Assembly: GCA_965230665.1 (NCBI GenBank)
Contig: CBDDLM010000004.1
Location: 186,001 to 250,000 of the forward strand
DNA: 64,000 nucleotides
From: JAGNRR01 sp965230665
Lineage (GTDB): Bacteria > Bacteroidota > Bacteroidia > Chitinophagales > Chitinophagaceae
Direction: 5' to 3'
Made by a program: the position numbers and the translations under genes. The notes under the pieces are model-generated. The model did not search any database and had not been told where the DNA came from. It was given only the letters and a program-made list of their open reading frames with translations. This document shows positions 11,501 through 18,740 of the stretch, piece by piece; the stretch's first letter is position 1, and every line of letters starts with the position of its first letter.

Positions 11501-14500
11501 TTGGCCGGCGTCATACTTACTAAAGTCGTTACAGAACAATTATTAGCGTCTATGACTGTTACCGTATAATTAGCACTCGCTAAACTGGTAAAAGTGTTAC
11601 TAGATTGGTTACCACCACCAATATTATATTGATAGGTTGGCGTACCTCCAGAAGCCGTTATGGTGAGACCACCATCATTTCCAGGAACACAACTTGGTGT
11701 AACAGTACTTATATTATCGAGTTGCAATACACTAGGTTCAGAAACTGTAATTGTACTAGTTAAGGTACAACTATTAGCATCAGTCGCAATTACAGTATAG
11801 GTATTCGGCCCAAGCGGTGAATATAAGCCTGTGGTATTCGTAATATTACCTGGACTAAGTGTATAGGCCAAAGTACCACTCCCTCCCGTAGCATTCAACA
11901 GGGCACTACCATTCCCAGCTCCGTTACACAGTACATCAATCACGTTAACCGTACTCCAACTTAATGGTGGAGGTTGAACTATTGAAACGGTTGTGCTGGC
12001 AGTACACCCATTCGCATCCGTTACCGCGATAGAATATGTATTCGGCGCTAGACCTGTAAACATTCCGGTAGTATTACTTATGCTACCTGGATTCAAAACA
12101 AATGTAAAAGGTCCAGTTCCACCAGACGGAACCATCTGAATATTTCCATCAGAATTTCCATTACAACTTACATCATTAATGACATTATTTCCAAAACCTA
12201 AAACAGCTGGTTGCGAGACAGCTATGTTAGCAGTTGCAGTACAACCAGCAGCATCGGTTACAGTAACAGTGTACGTATTTGATGCTAAGTTCGAGAAAAA
12301 CCCTGTTCCATTGGTCGTGTTGCCTGGCATCAAATTATAACTGAAGGCAGGAGTACCACCAGCTACAATGACCTGCATAGCACCGTCTGACAGTCCATTA
12401 CAACTTACGCTCGTAAGATTTGCATTACTTATAGAAGGTGAATTCTGAGGCATCAGCGTTACGATACTAGTGGCAGTACAACCATTCGCATCTGTTGCAG
12501 TTACAACATATGTCGTGTTCGTAAGATTTGTAAATAAGCCAGAACTTTGATTTGGTCCACCAATGTTATACAAATATGCGGGTGTTCCACCAGAAGCTGT
12601 CACATTAATAATACCGTCGTTACCTGGAATACAAGTTGGAGCAGTGATATTGACATTCGTTATTTGAACAACAGTCGGAGCTGTTATATTAACTACTGTA
12701 CTACTTGTACAATTCTTGGCATCTGTTGCAACAACTGTATAGCTTCCTTGACTTAACCCAGTAAATGTTCCATTACTGCTACTCATATTACCTGGCTGGA
12801 GATTGTAACTAATAGGATTCGTACCACCTGTGGCGGTAATTGTCAAACTTCCATTACTAGCACTATTACAAGTTGGACTTATAATCTGCGGGCTGTTCCA
12901 TTGCAGAATTGGTGGTTGCGATACATTGATTGTTGTTGTAATACTACAATTATTGGCATCTGTTGCAACTACGGTATATGTATTCGGTCCAAGAGGTGAA
13001 TATAGTCCTGTTGCATTAACAATATTTCCAGGATTAAGAGAATAGGTTAATGACCCTGCCCCTCCTGTAGCCGTAAGCAAGGCGCTGCCATTAGCAGCTC
13101 CATTACAAAGTACATCTATAACGTTTATAAAACTCCAACTAAGCTGAGGTGGTTGTATAACGGAAGCAGAAGTACTCACTGTACAATTCGCACCATCCGT
13201 AACTGTAACTGTATATGAACCAGCTGTTAGGTTATTAAACACTCCTGAAGTATTAGTAACCGCGCCAGGCATTAATCCATAGCTCAACGGAGCAGTACCA
13301 CCAGAAGCTGTCAACTGTATAGAACCTGGTGCACCATTACAACTTATTGGTGTAACAGCTAAGTTAGAAATTGTAGGTGCATTCGGAGGTGCGATATTCA
13401 CACTGGTAGTTGCAGTACAGCCATTTGCATCGATAGCCGTAACAGTATATACACCACTCCCTAAATTGGTAAACGAAGTAGTGGATTGATTGGCCCCACC
13501 TATATTGTATTGATAAGAAGCAGTACCGCCCGATGCTGTTACTGTAATAGAGCCATCATTTCCTGGAACACAACTTGCTGTCGCACTACTAATGTTTGCT
13601 ATTTGTAAAATAGGTAATGGACTTATAGTTACTACTGTACTAATCTCACATCCACCTCCATCTGTAGCTGTTATGGTATAACTTCCTGCGGCAAGATTAG
13701 AAAACGTACCATTCGAATCTGTAAGATTACCCGGCATTAAATTAAAACTTACTGGGCCATTGGGATTCACAACACTTATAGAATCTATTTGTCCAAGGCC
13801 ATTACAAGTAAAACTTGGCATATGGACAGAACCCATTTGCATAGAATCACACACACCAGTTATAACTACAGGAGTTCGTGTAATACATGCTACAGAACCC
13901 ATGGTGCAACAAGAAGCGTAAATTGTATCACCTACAGGACAAGCCGAACCTGCGGGGTCATAGGTAAAAGGACTTCCTGTTCCCAGTTGTGTTCCTCCTA
14001 TTGAATCCGTCCACCAACTTACGGTAGTACCATTTCCACAACCACCCATTACATCTACTGTATAGTTAGGCGCTGCAGCAACGCATGAACGTTGAACGGG
14101 CCCAAAAGTAAACGGGGTTGAAATAACGGGTTGACAAGGTACAGTATTTACAGTGAAGCTAATAGAACCTTGTATGGCATTGTTGTTACTCCAACAACCT
14201 GTTGCACCATCTGATGTACCAGTAAGTGTAAATGTTTCGCTAGTACCCGTTAATTGACTATTACAAAAGGTAAGATCAAAAAAGAATGAGAACGGTGTAG
14301 AACAGTTTAAACTTACATCACCGTAGTTGTTACATGGCATATTATCATTGGGTGCTACAGCTCCACAACATGCGTTTGCACCCGTTCCGTCAAAGTAGAA
14401 CCCAGGACCTGCAACTGTTCCTGCAGGGCACTGACCTGTACAACCTGTATTATTGGTGATAAAACCAGGAGGTAAATTAATTCCAGAAAGTGTATAACCT

Positions 14501-14799
14501 GCATTCACAGGAAAGAACAAACCGTGCAACCACTCTGCACCAGGTGATTGATTCCAACGAACCCCAGCTATATTAACACGTAAAGTTGTTGTACCACATG
14601 GATCAACACAGGCGAGATTTCCATTTTGGATATTAATTCCAGAACCACCCACCAAACTTAATGTTACAGTTGGAGTATTACTACCTGAACAGGAATTAAA
14701 TCTTCCTGTTACAGATACGTTTTGCACGTTTACAGTCTGTCCCAAACTACTTATTGTATAAAGTAGAATAGGAATAAGAAAGACGATCTTCTTAATCAT
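5545..14799 (-). CDS. Giant SprB-repeat adhesin with CHU_C-type T9SS domain
   Basis: 3084-aa surface protein. The signal peptide ends at SSLGQ. A ~300-residue N-terminal region is followed by 34 tandem SprB-type modules (hand count) of 77-80 residues, each with a C-G-DG start, a central GGT/SYNLMPGN strand pair and a closing TVTDANNC segment. The last ~95 residues are the gliding-motility-associated C-terminal domain (SFSPNKDGKNDRFRV, FEIFNRWGQRVWQT, DEWDGT, GTYYYIY), a T9SS type B signal. In Flavobacterium, SprB is the mobile cell-surface adhesin for gliding, and type B cargo typically needs PorP/SprF-like partners. Here the gene overlaps an upstream small exported-protein gene by 8 nt. Modules 2-21 follow a strict four-type order. 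The Asn/Thr/Gly-rich, Cys-paired modules could also serve as a non-gliding adhesin; function in gliding is inference. Confidence 0.9.
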   Translation of the reverse strand: MIKKIVFLIPILLYTISSLGQTVNVQNVSVTGRFNSCSGSNTPTVTLSLVGGSGINIQNGNLACVDPCGTTTLRVNIAGVRWNQSPGAEWLHGLFFPVNAGYTLSGINLPPGFITNNTGCTGQCPAGTVAGPGFYFDGTGANACCGAVAPNDNMPCNNYGDVSLNCSTPFSFFFDLTFCNSQLTGTSETFTLTGTSDGATGCWSNNNAIQGSISFTVNTVPCQPVISTPFTFGPVQRSCVAAAPNYTVDVMGGCGNGTTVSWWTDSIGGTQLGTGSPFTYDPAGSACPVGDTIYASCCTMGSVACITRTPVVITGVCDSMQMGSVHMPSFTCNGLGQIDSISVVNPNGPVSFNLMPGNLTDSNGTFSNLAAGSYTITATDGGGCEISTVVTISPLPILQIANISSATASCVPGNDGSITVTASGGTASYQYNIGGANQSTTSFTNLGSGVYTVTAIDANGCTATTSVNIAPPNAPTISNLAVTPISCNGAPGSIQLTASGGTAPLSYGLMPGAVTNTSGVFNNLTAGSYTVTVTDGANCTVSTSASVIQPPQLSWSFINVIDVLCNGAANGSALLTATGGAGSLTYSLNPGNIVNATGLYSPLGPNTYTVVATDANNCSITTTINVSQPPILQWNSPQIISPTCNSASNGSLTITATGGTNPISYNLQPGNMSSSNGTFTGLSQGSYTVVATDAKNCTSSTVVNITAPTVVQITNVNITAPTCIPGNDGIINVTASGGTPAYLYNIGGPNQSSGLFTNLTNTTYVVTATDANGCTATSIVTLMPQNSPSISNANLTSVSCNGLSDGAMQVIVAGGTPAFSYNLMPGNTTNGTGFFSNLASNTYTVTVTDAAGCTATANIAVSQPAVLGFGNNVINDVSCNGNSDGNIQMVPSGGTGPFTFVLNPGSISNTTGMFTGLAPNTYSIAVTDANGCTASTTVSIVQPPPLSWSTVNVIDVLCNGAGNGSALLNATGGSGTLAYTLSPGNITNTTGLYSPLGPNTYTVIATDANSCTLTSTITVSEPSVLQLDNISTVTPSCVPGNDGGLTITASGGTPTYQYNIGGGNQSSNTFTSLASANYTVTVIDANNCSVTTLVSMTPANAPMITNVISNDVSCHGGNTGSIQVTSSGGSAPLNYNLMPGNVNNATGTFNGLDSNTYIITVTDANSCSVSSTTIISQPSALSWGSPVINDASCNGGADGAVQLTASGGTGSISYVLNPGNISNSTGNFTNLAANTYTIVATDSNNCSISTTLVVGEPPALQWTGTQVLHVACNSGNTGGVTITATGGTSPLTYNVMPGNFNSSNGTFTGLTQGNYTVTVSDSNNCTLSTTISVSQPTALQITNVAIGSPSCTPGNDGTITISASGGTPGYLYNIGSTNQVSNVFNNVGVGIYAVTVTDSNGCKASTLVTVAAPNAPTITSVADTSVSCNGGANGSMQINVSGGAAPLSYTLTPGNVTNSTGYFNNLSAISYTVVVTDALSCTFGSTITITEPTPLVWDSTSQTDLSCNAGNDGSLQVSASGGTGAIVYAINPGSTTNSSGLFTNLTQGTYTITATDANNCTLSTTITINQPPLLQWSPTSITPVSCNGGSDGVISITASGGTPSLSYNLMPGNITNTTGTFTGLSQGVYTIIVTDANNCTLSTTLTMTEPSALQVTNITTTVPSCVPGNDGSITITAIGGTPTYQYNIGGGNQASNIFNNIGSGIYTVTVTDANNCTVSTTVNITAPNAPNISNVQSTNVSCNGGNNGNLQVTAIGGTNPLNYNLMPSNITNTTGSFTTLAAHNYTITVTDAIGCSVSTLINISEPTQVVWGNVSQVDVSCNGGNDGSLQVAASGGTGTITYVINPGATSNTTGSYTNLIQGSYVITATDANNCSISTTINISEPTPIQWSALSTNMVSCNGGSDASLGITANGGTPIYSYNLMPGNLTNGTGTFTGLSQGVYTVVVTDANNCTLSTTITITEPAALQVTNVSTTVPTCVPGNDGSITITASGGTPTYQYNIGGGNQSSNVFNNVGSGNYIVTVTDANNCTVTTSVNIVPPNTPMINSVLTTQASCSPGNDGSITVSATNGQTPYQYNIGIGNQVSNVFNGVGIGTYSITVTDAVGCTATSTTTVQNPPSPTIDSIVTTTASCNPGCDGTAIINVSGGTNPVYTYSINNAPFQSNSVYANLCSNNYVAVAQDGNGCTDTANFIISTANAPSISSVVVDSVNCNGGNDGSIIVTATGGANPLSYVLTPGNVVNGSGTFLNLTQGSYGVSITDANGCSVSTSLIVSEPLSVQFDSVSGSGSSCNGASNGSIFVSNVGGTGQFTYTINPNATFTPPGTFSNLQGNTNYTIIATDANACSVSTSVFISSPATLVITGATSTAVTCNGANNGTIQINATGGTQPYAYNMMPGNVTNANGNFNGVSGGVYSVTVTDANNCSATTSVSVYEPPAIQVNNLTIQDVTCFGTGDGSIQINGTGGIAPLSYTLQPTNQTNSTGSFTNLGPNNYSVVITDANNCTFLTNTPINEPDLLRLDSFSTLNVTCSGLDNGEITVHTSGGNGANSYLLQPLNITNNTGYFNTGISAQQYVVTVTDSNGCAATDSVVITEPFELRANFTKTDVLCNGASTGAINVTPVGGTPSFTYTLTPGNVVNNTGSFSSLPAGVYNVSVVDVNTCSTILMGITITEPTAIQITSLSKEDITCFGDSSGKIQLGAQGGVGTLQYGLSPIGGVQTSPGLFESLYAGTYTVVVTDANSCTLTTSVIINQNPEIVFDSLIVVTPLCHGDANGSIKFDVSGGVGNLLYSVNNSPFTTKNRYTNLTAGNYLISIMDSLSCRRDSNLILIEPDPIEFSSVDLRYISCDKADDGIAMINTTGGVGYHTYYLRPGIAFNRTGIFSELSQGFYRVKVVDTNQCALDTSFTMQNNPNQMVTQIIKRDLPCTGIGNEGEAEVVVSGGEPPYTFEWSTNPVQTTSRIYDLRFGYYRVKIVDASGCEITDTAYVKPGDCCSEVFLPNSFSPNKDGKNDRFRVLSTSGIELKQFEIFNRWGQRVWQTNTYYDEWDGTFRGEDAAIGTYYYIYRYNCTTDGKEYTKKGDITIIR
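8905..13611 (-). repeat. 942-nt coding super-repeat (five SprB quartets)
   Basis: Within the adhesin, module types recur in the order A-B-C-D. Type A carries CVPGNDG and YQYNIGG; type B follows with APxI and YNLMPGN; type C has DVSCNGG and LNPG; type D begins LQW. The same point of the A module, read on the plus strand, falls at 8793, 9735, 10677, 11619, 12561 and 13500. Spacings are therefore 942, 942, 942, 942 and 939 nt, the short one due to a one-codon-shorter B module. Ends given are approximate. Confidence 0.85.
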
Positions 14800-15160
14800 T
14801 GGATATCATTTTGGTTTGAAGGTTCTTTTGCTGCAGGCGAATCAACCCATCTGGCAAACTACTTTTATCATGCTGCCATAACTCTAGGAGATACTGGCAA
14901 TATTTCAATCGCTCTGCACGTTTGAGCTCATCATTGTAAATAACTTTAAGATGAATAAAGTTCTTTTGAATAATTTTTGGTTCGTAATTATTCTTTGCAG
15001 CATATTCTTCTGCAACATTAATTACTTCAGGGGCTAGTTTCACTTCATAACTGGCCCTTACCATACTTGACTTTTGGTCTAAAGTCAAATTATTTTGGGC
15101 ATTTGTAGTGAAACTGAAAACGACGAGTAGAATACTCAAGATTCCTATTCTGTTTTTCAT
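14792..15160 (-). CDS. Small exported protein upstream of the adhesin
   Basis: 122-aa protein with a clear signal peptide (MKNRIGILSILLVVFSFTTNAQ) followed by a ~100-residue, mainly helical, charged mature domain (EVINVAEEYAAKNNYEP, YNDELKRAERLKYCQYLLELW). I do not recognise the family. I chose the ATG at 15160 because it starts the signal peptide; an upstream in-frame start at 15184 adds eight residues. Its stop lies inside the adhesin gene (8-nt overlap), so the two are probably translationally coupled. A role in export, folding or anchoring of the adhesin is possible but only inferred from position; it does not look like the PorP/SprF barrel that usually partners SprB. Confidence 0.6.
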   Translation of the reverse strand: MKNRIGILSILLVVFSFTTNAQNNLTLDQKSSMVRASYEVKLAPEVINVAEEYAAKNNYEPKIIQKNFIHLKVIYNDELKRAERLKYCQYLLELWQHDKSSLPDGLIRLQQKNLQTKMISND

Positions 15161-15275
15161 AATGGTTGATTCTATCAATAACACAATGTATATATGTATA
15201 TTTATTTCATATGAAATAGGGTAAATACATTATACTTTAATAGATATTACAAAAACCAGGCCATATATTATACAT

Positions 15276-15306
15276 AAAAAAATCCCTTGATAAATCTAGG
15301 GATTTT
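15276..15306 (-). terminator. Orphan terminator left of island (ancestral tRNA-Asp terminator)
   Basis: 8-bp inverted repeat AAATCCCT (15280-15287) / AGGGATTT (15298-15305), followed on the minus strand by a T run. It immediately abuts the left tRNA-end repeat, just as a similar hairpin abuts the intact tRNA, so it was probably the tRNA terminator before the island inserted. Confidence 0.55.
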
Positions 15307-15321
15307 AGCGGACCGGACGGG
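15307..15321. repeat. Left att-like copy of tRNA-Asp 3' end
   Basis: AGCGGACCGGACGGG, identical to 21246-21260. The sequence beyond it (CGAGC) does not continue the tRNA, so this is a scar, not a second tRNA gene. Confidence 0.7.
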
Positions 15322-15487
15322 GCGAGCAAGAAACGCTTGAAAAACACGCTTAAAACTCCTTATACACCATTTATAGGCTTTATCATAAAATAAAACACTT
15401 GTACGTATCTCAGAATGCGCTCAAAAATGTTACAGAATGTGTTACAGTTAAACTATTATACCATCTGAAGGAAATGACTTTTATGGA
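15322..15487. other. Non-coding left arm of the island
   Basis: No supported gene. It holds short direct repeats (ACGCTT twice, 15332-15360) and the left 24-bp arm-type repeat. It lies downstream of the mCpol gene. Confidence 0.45.
15424..15447. repeat. Left arm-type direct repeat (paired TGTTACAG)
   Basis: 24-bp sequence matching 21167-21190 at 22 of 24 positions in the same orientation. It contains TGTTACAG at 15428-15435 and again at 15440-15447, a 12-bp phase typical of integrase arm-site pairs. Function is inferred. Confidence 0.5.
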
Positions 15488-15856
15488 TTAAATGGCTCCT
15501 ACAATAGTATTTTTGCCTAATAATTTAGCTCTTCTCAAGTTTTGCAACGCCTCCAAAGGCTTCCTACCAACGCCAACACTCAGCGTATTATTTGTTATTG
15601 ATTTAAACATATTCTTCACTCCCTCAATCATAACAAGAGAATAGTCTGTTTCAACAATAGAAAATAATATATCATCACAACCAAACATTATAATAACCCC
15701 ACCTTCTTTTGTTATCCGATCTCGAATTTTTAACATTGCAGATTGCACATTATTGTGAATCAGCTGAGCTTTTTTAAAATCTTCATTCAATAGGTGAAGT
15801 TCAATTTTATTGCCAATATTATCGGCATCCATCCTTACATATATCTGATTTATCAT
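15488..15856 (-). CDS. mCpol minimal Cas10-like nucleotide cyclase (Panoptes OptS-like)
   Basis: 122-aa protein made only of a Cas10/GGDEF-type palm. The first strand has YVRMDADNIG with metal-binding D10 and D12. The central hairpin is IIMFGCDDILF (C60, D61, D62), where Cas10 has GGDD. The end SVGVGRKPLEALQNLRRAKLLGKNTIV is the usual palm C-terminal motif. The length and lack of other domains fit the mCpol (minimal CRISPR polymerase) family. In the mCpol/2TM-beta (Panoptes) system the enzyme makes a cyclic nucleotide constitutively, which keeps the membrane effector inactive. The gene starts inside the upstream 2TM-beta gene (38-nt overlap), so the pair is likely coupled. The Cys in place of the second Gly is worth noting. 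A diguanylate cyclase is unlikely: no extra regulatory domain and too short. Confidence 0.8.
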   Translation of the reverse strand: MINQIYVRMDADNIGNKIELHLLNEDFKKAQLIHNNVQSAMLKIRDRITKEGGVIIMFGCDDILFSIVETDYSLVMIEGVKNMFKSITNNTLSVGVGRKPLEALQNLRRAKLLGKNTIVGAI

Positions 15857-16478
15857 TTTCTAAAAGTTTAATAGCATCTTCGAAAGAATCAACTTGATCA
15901 GAACTAATGAACTCCACCTTTATAGTTCCATTAGTTTTTTGATTACTCCAATATTTACCTTCTAATCTTCTGTTTTTAGATTCTAATAATTTTAACTCAG
16001 TTGCTCCTTCTTTTAAGAATACATCATCGTTCTGGCTTGTCTCTTTACGAAATAAGTAAGCTACATTTTTCAATCCAAGTTCTTTTTTCAATGTGAACGT
16101 TTCTGAGTAGGAAACACCTGTAAAGGTATTAGTAAAGGTAGTGAAGTGAATCCTTAAAAAGCTTTGCCTAATAACAATAAAGAAGTCTTTTTCTTCAATT
16201 CTATGACCATTATCATCGGTCCAGTCAGAATTCAATGTGCCATACCAAGTACCGTTTAAATTTGGTCTGTAGAATAATCGGTCTAAATAACTAACCTTCC
16301 AGCCATAAGTTAAATAAAATGTCCAAAAAATTGTAGTTGTTGAGAGTCCAAGACTAGAACCTCGAAGAAAATTAACTAAAGTGGGTTCGAGACGATTATA
16401 TGTTAGATATATTATCGAAATAAAGAGGGTTAGCCCAATGGAGATATGAACAATTATTTTTAATTCATCTTTTTTCAT
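15819..16478 (-). CDS. 2TM-beta membrane effector (Panoptes OptE / Cap15-like)
   Basis: 219-aa protein with two predicted membrane helices (about 7-27 and 39-59). A soluble beta-strand-rich domain follows (about 74-193), beginning with the characteristic NLNGTWYG and ending with RLEGKYWSNQ and GTIKVEF. This is the SMODS-associated two-TM beta-barrel (S-2TM-beta) layout of Cap15 and of the effector paired with mCpol. In Cap15 the barrel binds a cyclic nucleotide and the helices oligomerise to disrupt the inner membrane; in the mCpol system nucleotide binding instead keeps it silent. It starts 37 nt after cap3 and overlaps the mCpol gene by 38 nt. It could alternatively be a second effector of the CBASS CD-NTase, but the overlap with mCpol argues for the Panoptes pairing. 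Confidence 0.75.
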   Translation of the reverse strand: MKKDELKIIVHISIGLTLFISIIYLTYNRLEPTLVNFLRGSSLGLSTTTIFWTFYLTYGWKVSYLDRLFYRPNLNGTWYGTLNSDWTDDNGHRIEEKDFFIVIRQSFLRIHFTTFTNTFTGVSYSETFTLKKELGLKNVAYLFRKETSQNDDVFLKEGATELKLLESKNRRLEGKYWSNQKTNGTIKVEFISSDQVDSFEDAIKLLENDKSDICKDGCR

Positions 16479-16515
16479 AACATCTTAAAGATAACAAAAA
16501 AGGACGCAGCAATTA

Positions 16516-16992
16516 TTAAACATCATCATCACCTATGATGTTAATATCTACTCTTCTAATCTTTTTTCCGTCATAAATAGAAACATATTGTGACTTAATT
16601 CCAAGAATTAGCAATATCAAAAATGGTTCGCTTAATTTATTATTATGGAACTGAGATTTAATCATTTTTTTATCGACAATAGATGGTTTGGGATCATTTT
16701 CAGGATGTGTATGCCATTCTCCAATATATATAGTTTTTCTATTACTATTTATAAATTCATGATTAATAATGACTTGCGCTGCTTTACTATCGCATACGAA
16801 AGAATATCTTGAAGATTTATCAAACTCATTAGGAATTGACACTTTAGTAATGTACACATTATTAGCACAAACCTGACCTAGGAGTATCCCGCCAGACTCA
16901 TGTTGTTTTTTGTTTGTCTGCCTGTATTGATTTAAAATGTTTAATACAGATTGAGTAACATGGACTCTAAAAAAAATATGTTTCTTATTCAT
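16516..16992 (-). CDS. cap3: CBASS Cap3 JAB/MPN metallopeptidase
   Basis: 158-aa JAMM deubiquitinase-like peptidase. Catalytic set, numbered from the ATG at 16992: E32 (ESGGILLG), H94 and H96 (GEWHTHP), S104 and D107 (SIVD), which together form the Zn site. In type II CBASS, Cap3 cleaves the CD-NTase off its conjugate and so opposes Cap2. The ATG overlaps the cap2 stop in an ATGA arrangement, the standard sign of translational coupling; a TTG two codons upstream is less likely. A standalone RadC-like role is unlikely given the cap2 neighbour. Confidence 0.9.
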   Translation of the reverse strand: MNKKHIFFRVHVTQSVLNILNQYRQTNKKQHESGGILLGQVCANNVYITKVSIPNEFDKSSRYSFVCDSKAAQVIINHEFINSNRKTIYIGEWHTHPENDPKPSIVDKKMIKSQFHNNKLSEPFLILLILGIKSQYVSIYDGKKIRRVDINIIGDDDV

Positions 16993-18740
16993 ATCCAATG
17001 TCTAATTAGCTCTCCCTCGGACTTATTCAAATACATTTTAGAAATTTCTAACCCAATATCTATTATTTTATTCTTATCCCCCAACCAGGTATATGAAACG
17101 GAAGAGGATTCATCGCGACGAATAATGTCAGTAATAATCGGTAGCATTGCAGCTAAATAAGCTAATAAATTCGAGTTTGAGTATGGCACAAAAGTTGTTT
17201 GACAACCAGCTTCTCTCAAAAAAAGTAAAGAATTGTTTTTTTGATACTCTTTTTTGTTTATTACGTTAAAGTTGAATGCCCCATTCGTAAAAAAGGTTTG
17301 AATATTGCTATCTGATGGGTGCAAGTATATAAGATGTCCACCAGCCAAATATGGCTCAACCCAAAGGATAAAAATTGGTCTTATTAGTTTCCCTGCCCTC
17401 TGATATTCACATATAGAAAGGTCTATATTAGTTTTCCCTGTAGCCAGAAATATATAATCTGATTCATTTAAATATTTAATGTTAGTATTTGCTACATTCA
17501 TTATTGAATTGCTTTTGATACTAATTTTCTGTAATGGGTTTAAATTAATAAGTTGTCTCCTCATGGCATAGACTTTCGATAAACCAATAGAATTAAAACC
17601 TAATAAATGTCTACCGATGTTCTCTAATTTTAAATAGTCATTATCTACCATTCTTATTTCAGGAATACCGAAAGAGTTTAATAAGAAAATCAAATTAGAC
17701 CCTACGCTTCCCACGCCTGCAAAAAGAAAGACTTTGTCTTCTTTAGTTGAGTCGCCACCCTCTGTTCTTGCAATTAGTCGATCAATGCTAAGATTATTCG
17801 TCGAAAAACGTTGAACTAAGTCTCTTGGTTGAAACATTTTCATTCGCTGAAAATTAGTCAATGTCCCTTTTCTAAACCCATTATGATTTTGGGTTATTTG
17901 ACTATGGAACCAGCCAAAGAAATAAATATTTCCATTTATTTCTTTAGAACAAATAACAGGTTTAGGATAAGTACTGCTATTAATAAATCTCTTGAACTTT
18001 TTTTGGAGACTGCAATCTTCGTCTTCAACCCAATTAATTACATCTATATTCCTTATTGAAAATGGAGGTGCATAAAACTTGCTATGATTTAAATGAAAAA
18101 CGTCTACTTCGTTAAATTCTATCTTTAATTCATCAAGGTACTCTATAAATCTTTCTGAATACTCATCACCAGAATGAAGAACATAATCGTATAAACTAAT
18201 TCTTCTATGCAAACAAATAATCCTTAAATTTAATTTATCATAACTAGATGATACGATAGATAAAACATCCTTAGGCTTTGTCTTTTCTTTGCCATATTTA
18301 TCCTCCCAATATGCAATAAACTCATCCTCAAAGTCAGAAACGTTGGTTTTGTTGATTCCGTCTCTAATGATTTCCTTAGCTCTTTTAATACAGGAAGAAA
18401 CAATTCCAAACGGATTGGTTGTATCCGTTACAATTACCTCAGTATCATATGTACATATTAAATTGTTACTATCAATATGTGGTATATGCTTTATTTCATT
18501 AAATGTTTTAGAAGCTAAATAGACCTTTGGAATATCTAAAGGAAACTCCGTATCAAAAGAAATGTGAAAAATAATGGTAATAAATGTTTCATTCGCGAGT
18601 ATTTCTGTATCTACTTCCCAAATTTCACTACTTTCGCTAAAATTGTTCTTTTTCTTTTCAGCCTCGCCTAATATTCTTACGTTCTCTATTTCCGAAAGTT
18701 TAATGAACGCTTCTTTTTTTGCCTCAGCTTTACTAAACAT
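16989..18740 (-). CDS. cap2: CBASS Cap2 E2-E1 fusion ligase
   Basis: 583-aa ubiquitin-transfer-like enzyme that conjugates the CD-NTase C-terminus to a target and primes it for signalling. N-terminal E2-like domain (about 1-150) with active-site C96 in NNLICTYD. A linker/adaptor region follows (about 160-330). The C-terminal ThiF/E1 adenylation domain has the nucleotide loop GVGSVGS (342-348), D366/D368 and N373/R377 (DNDYLKLENIGRH), and the E1 catalytic cysteine C513 in AGCQTTFVPYS. The order E2 then E1 is diagnostic of Cap2 rather than of MoeB/ThiF. It abuts the CD-NTase gene with no gap and overlaps cap3. All key residues look intact. Confidence 0.92.
   Translation of the reverse strand: MFSKAEAKKEAFIKLSEIENVRILGEAEKKKNNFSESSEIWEVDTEILANETFITIIFHISFDTEFPLDIPKVYLASKTFNEIKHIPHIDSNNLICTYDTEVIVTDTTNPFGIVSSCIKRAKEIIRDGINKTNVSDFEDEFIAYWEDKYGKEKTKPKDVLSIVSSSYDKLNLRIICLHRRISLYDYVLHSGDEYSERFIEYLDELKIEFNEVDVFHLNHSKFYAPPFSIRNIDVINWVEDEDCSLQKKFKRFINSSTYPKPVICSKEINGNIYFFGWFHSQITQNHNGFRKGTLTNFQRMKMFQPRDLVQRFSTNNLSIDRLIARTEGGDSTKEDKVFLFAGVGSVGSNLIFLLNSFGIPEIRMVDNDYLKLENIGRHLLGFNSIGLSKVYAMRRQLINLNPLQKISIKSNSIMNVANTNIKYLNESDYIFLATGKTNIDLSICEYQRAGKLIRPIFILWVEPYLAGGHLIYLHPSDSNIQTFFTNGAFNFNVINKKEYQKNNSLLFLREAGCQTTFVPYSNSNLLAYLAAMLPIITDIIRRDESSSVSYTWLGDKNKIIDIGLEISKMYLNKSEGELIRHWI

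Noticed and set aside
8905..13611. Possible CRISPR or satellite array
   Set aside because: The repeats are in frame, protein-coding, 230-240 nt long and diverged; they are SprB modules.
15307..15321. Second, partial tRNA-Asp gene
   Set aside because: Only the last 13 tRNA bases are present and the upstream sequence does not form a cloverleaf; an integration scar.
15488..15856. Diguanylate cyclase (GGDEF)
   Set aside because: Only 122 aa, no sensory domain, palm end motif and neighbour fit mCpol better.
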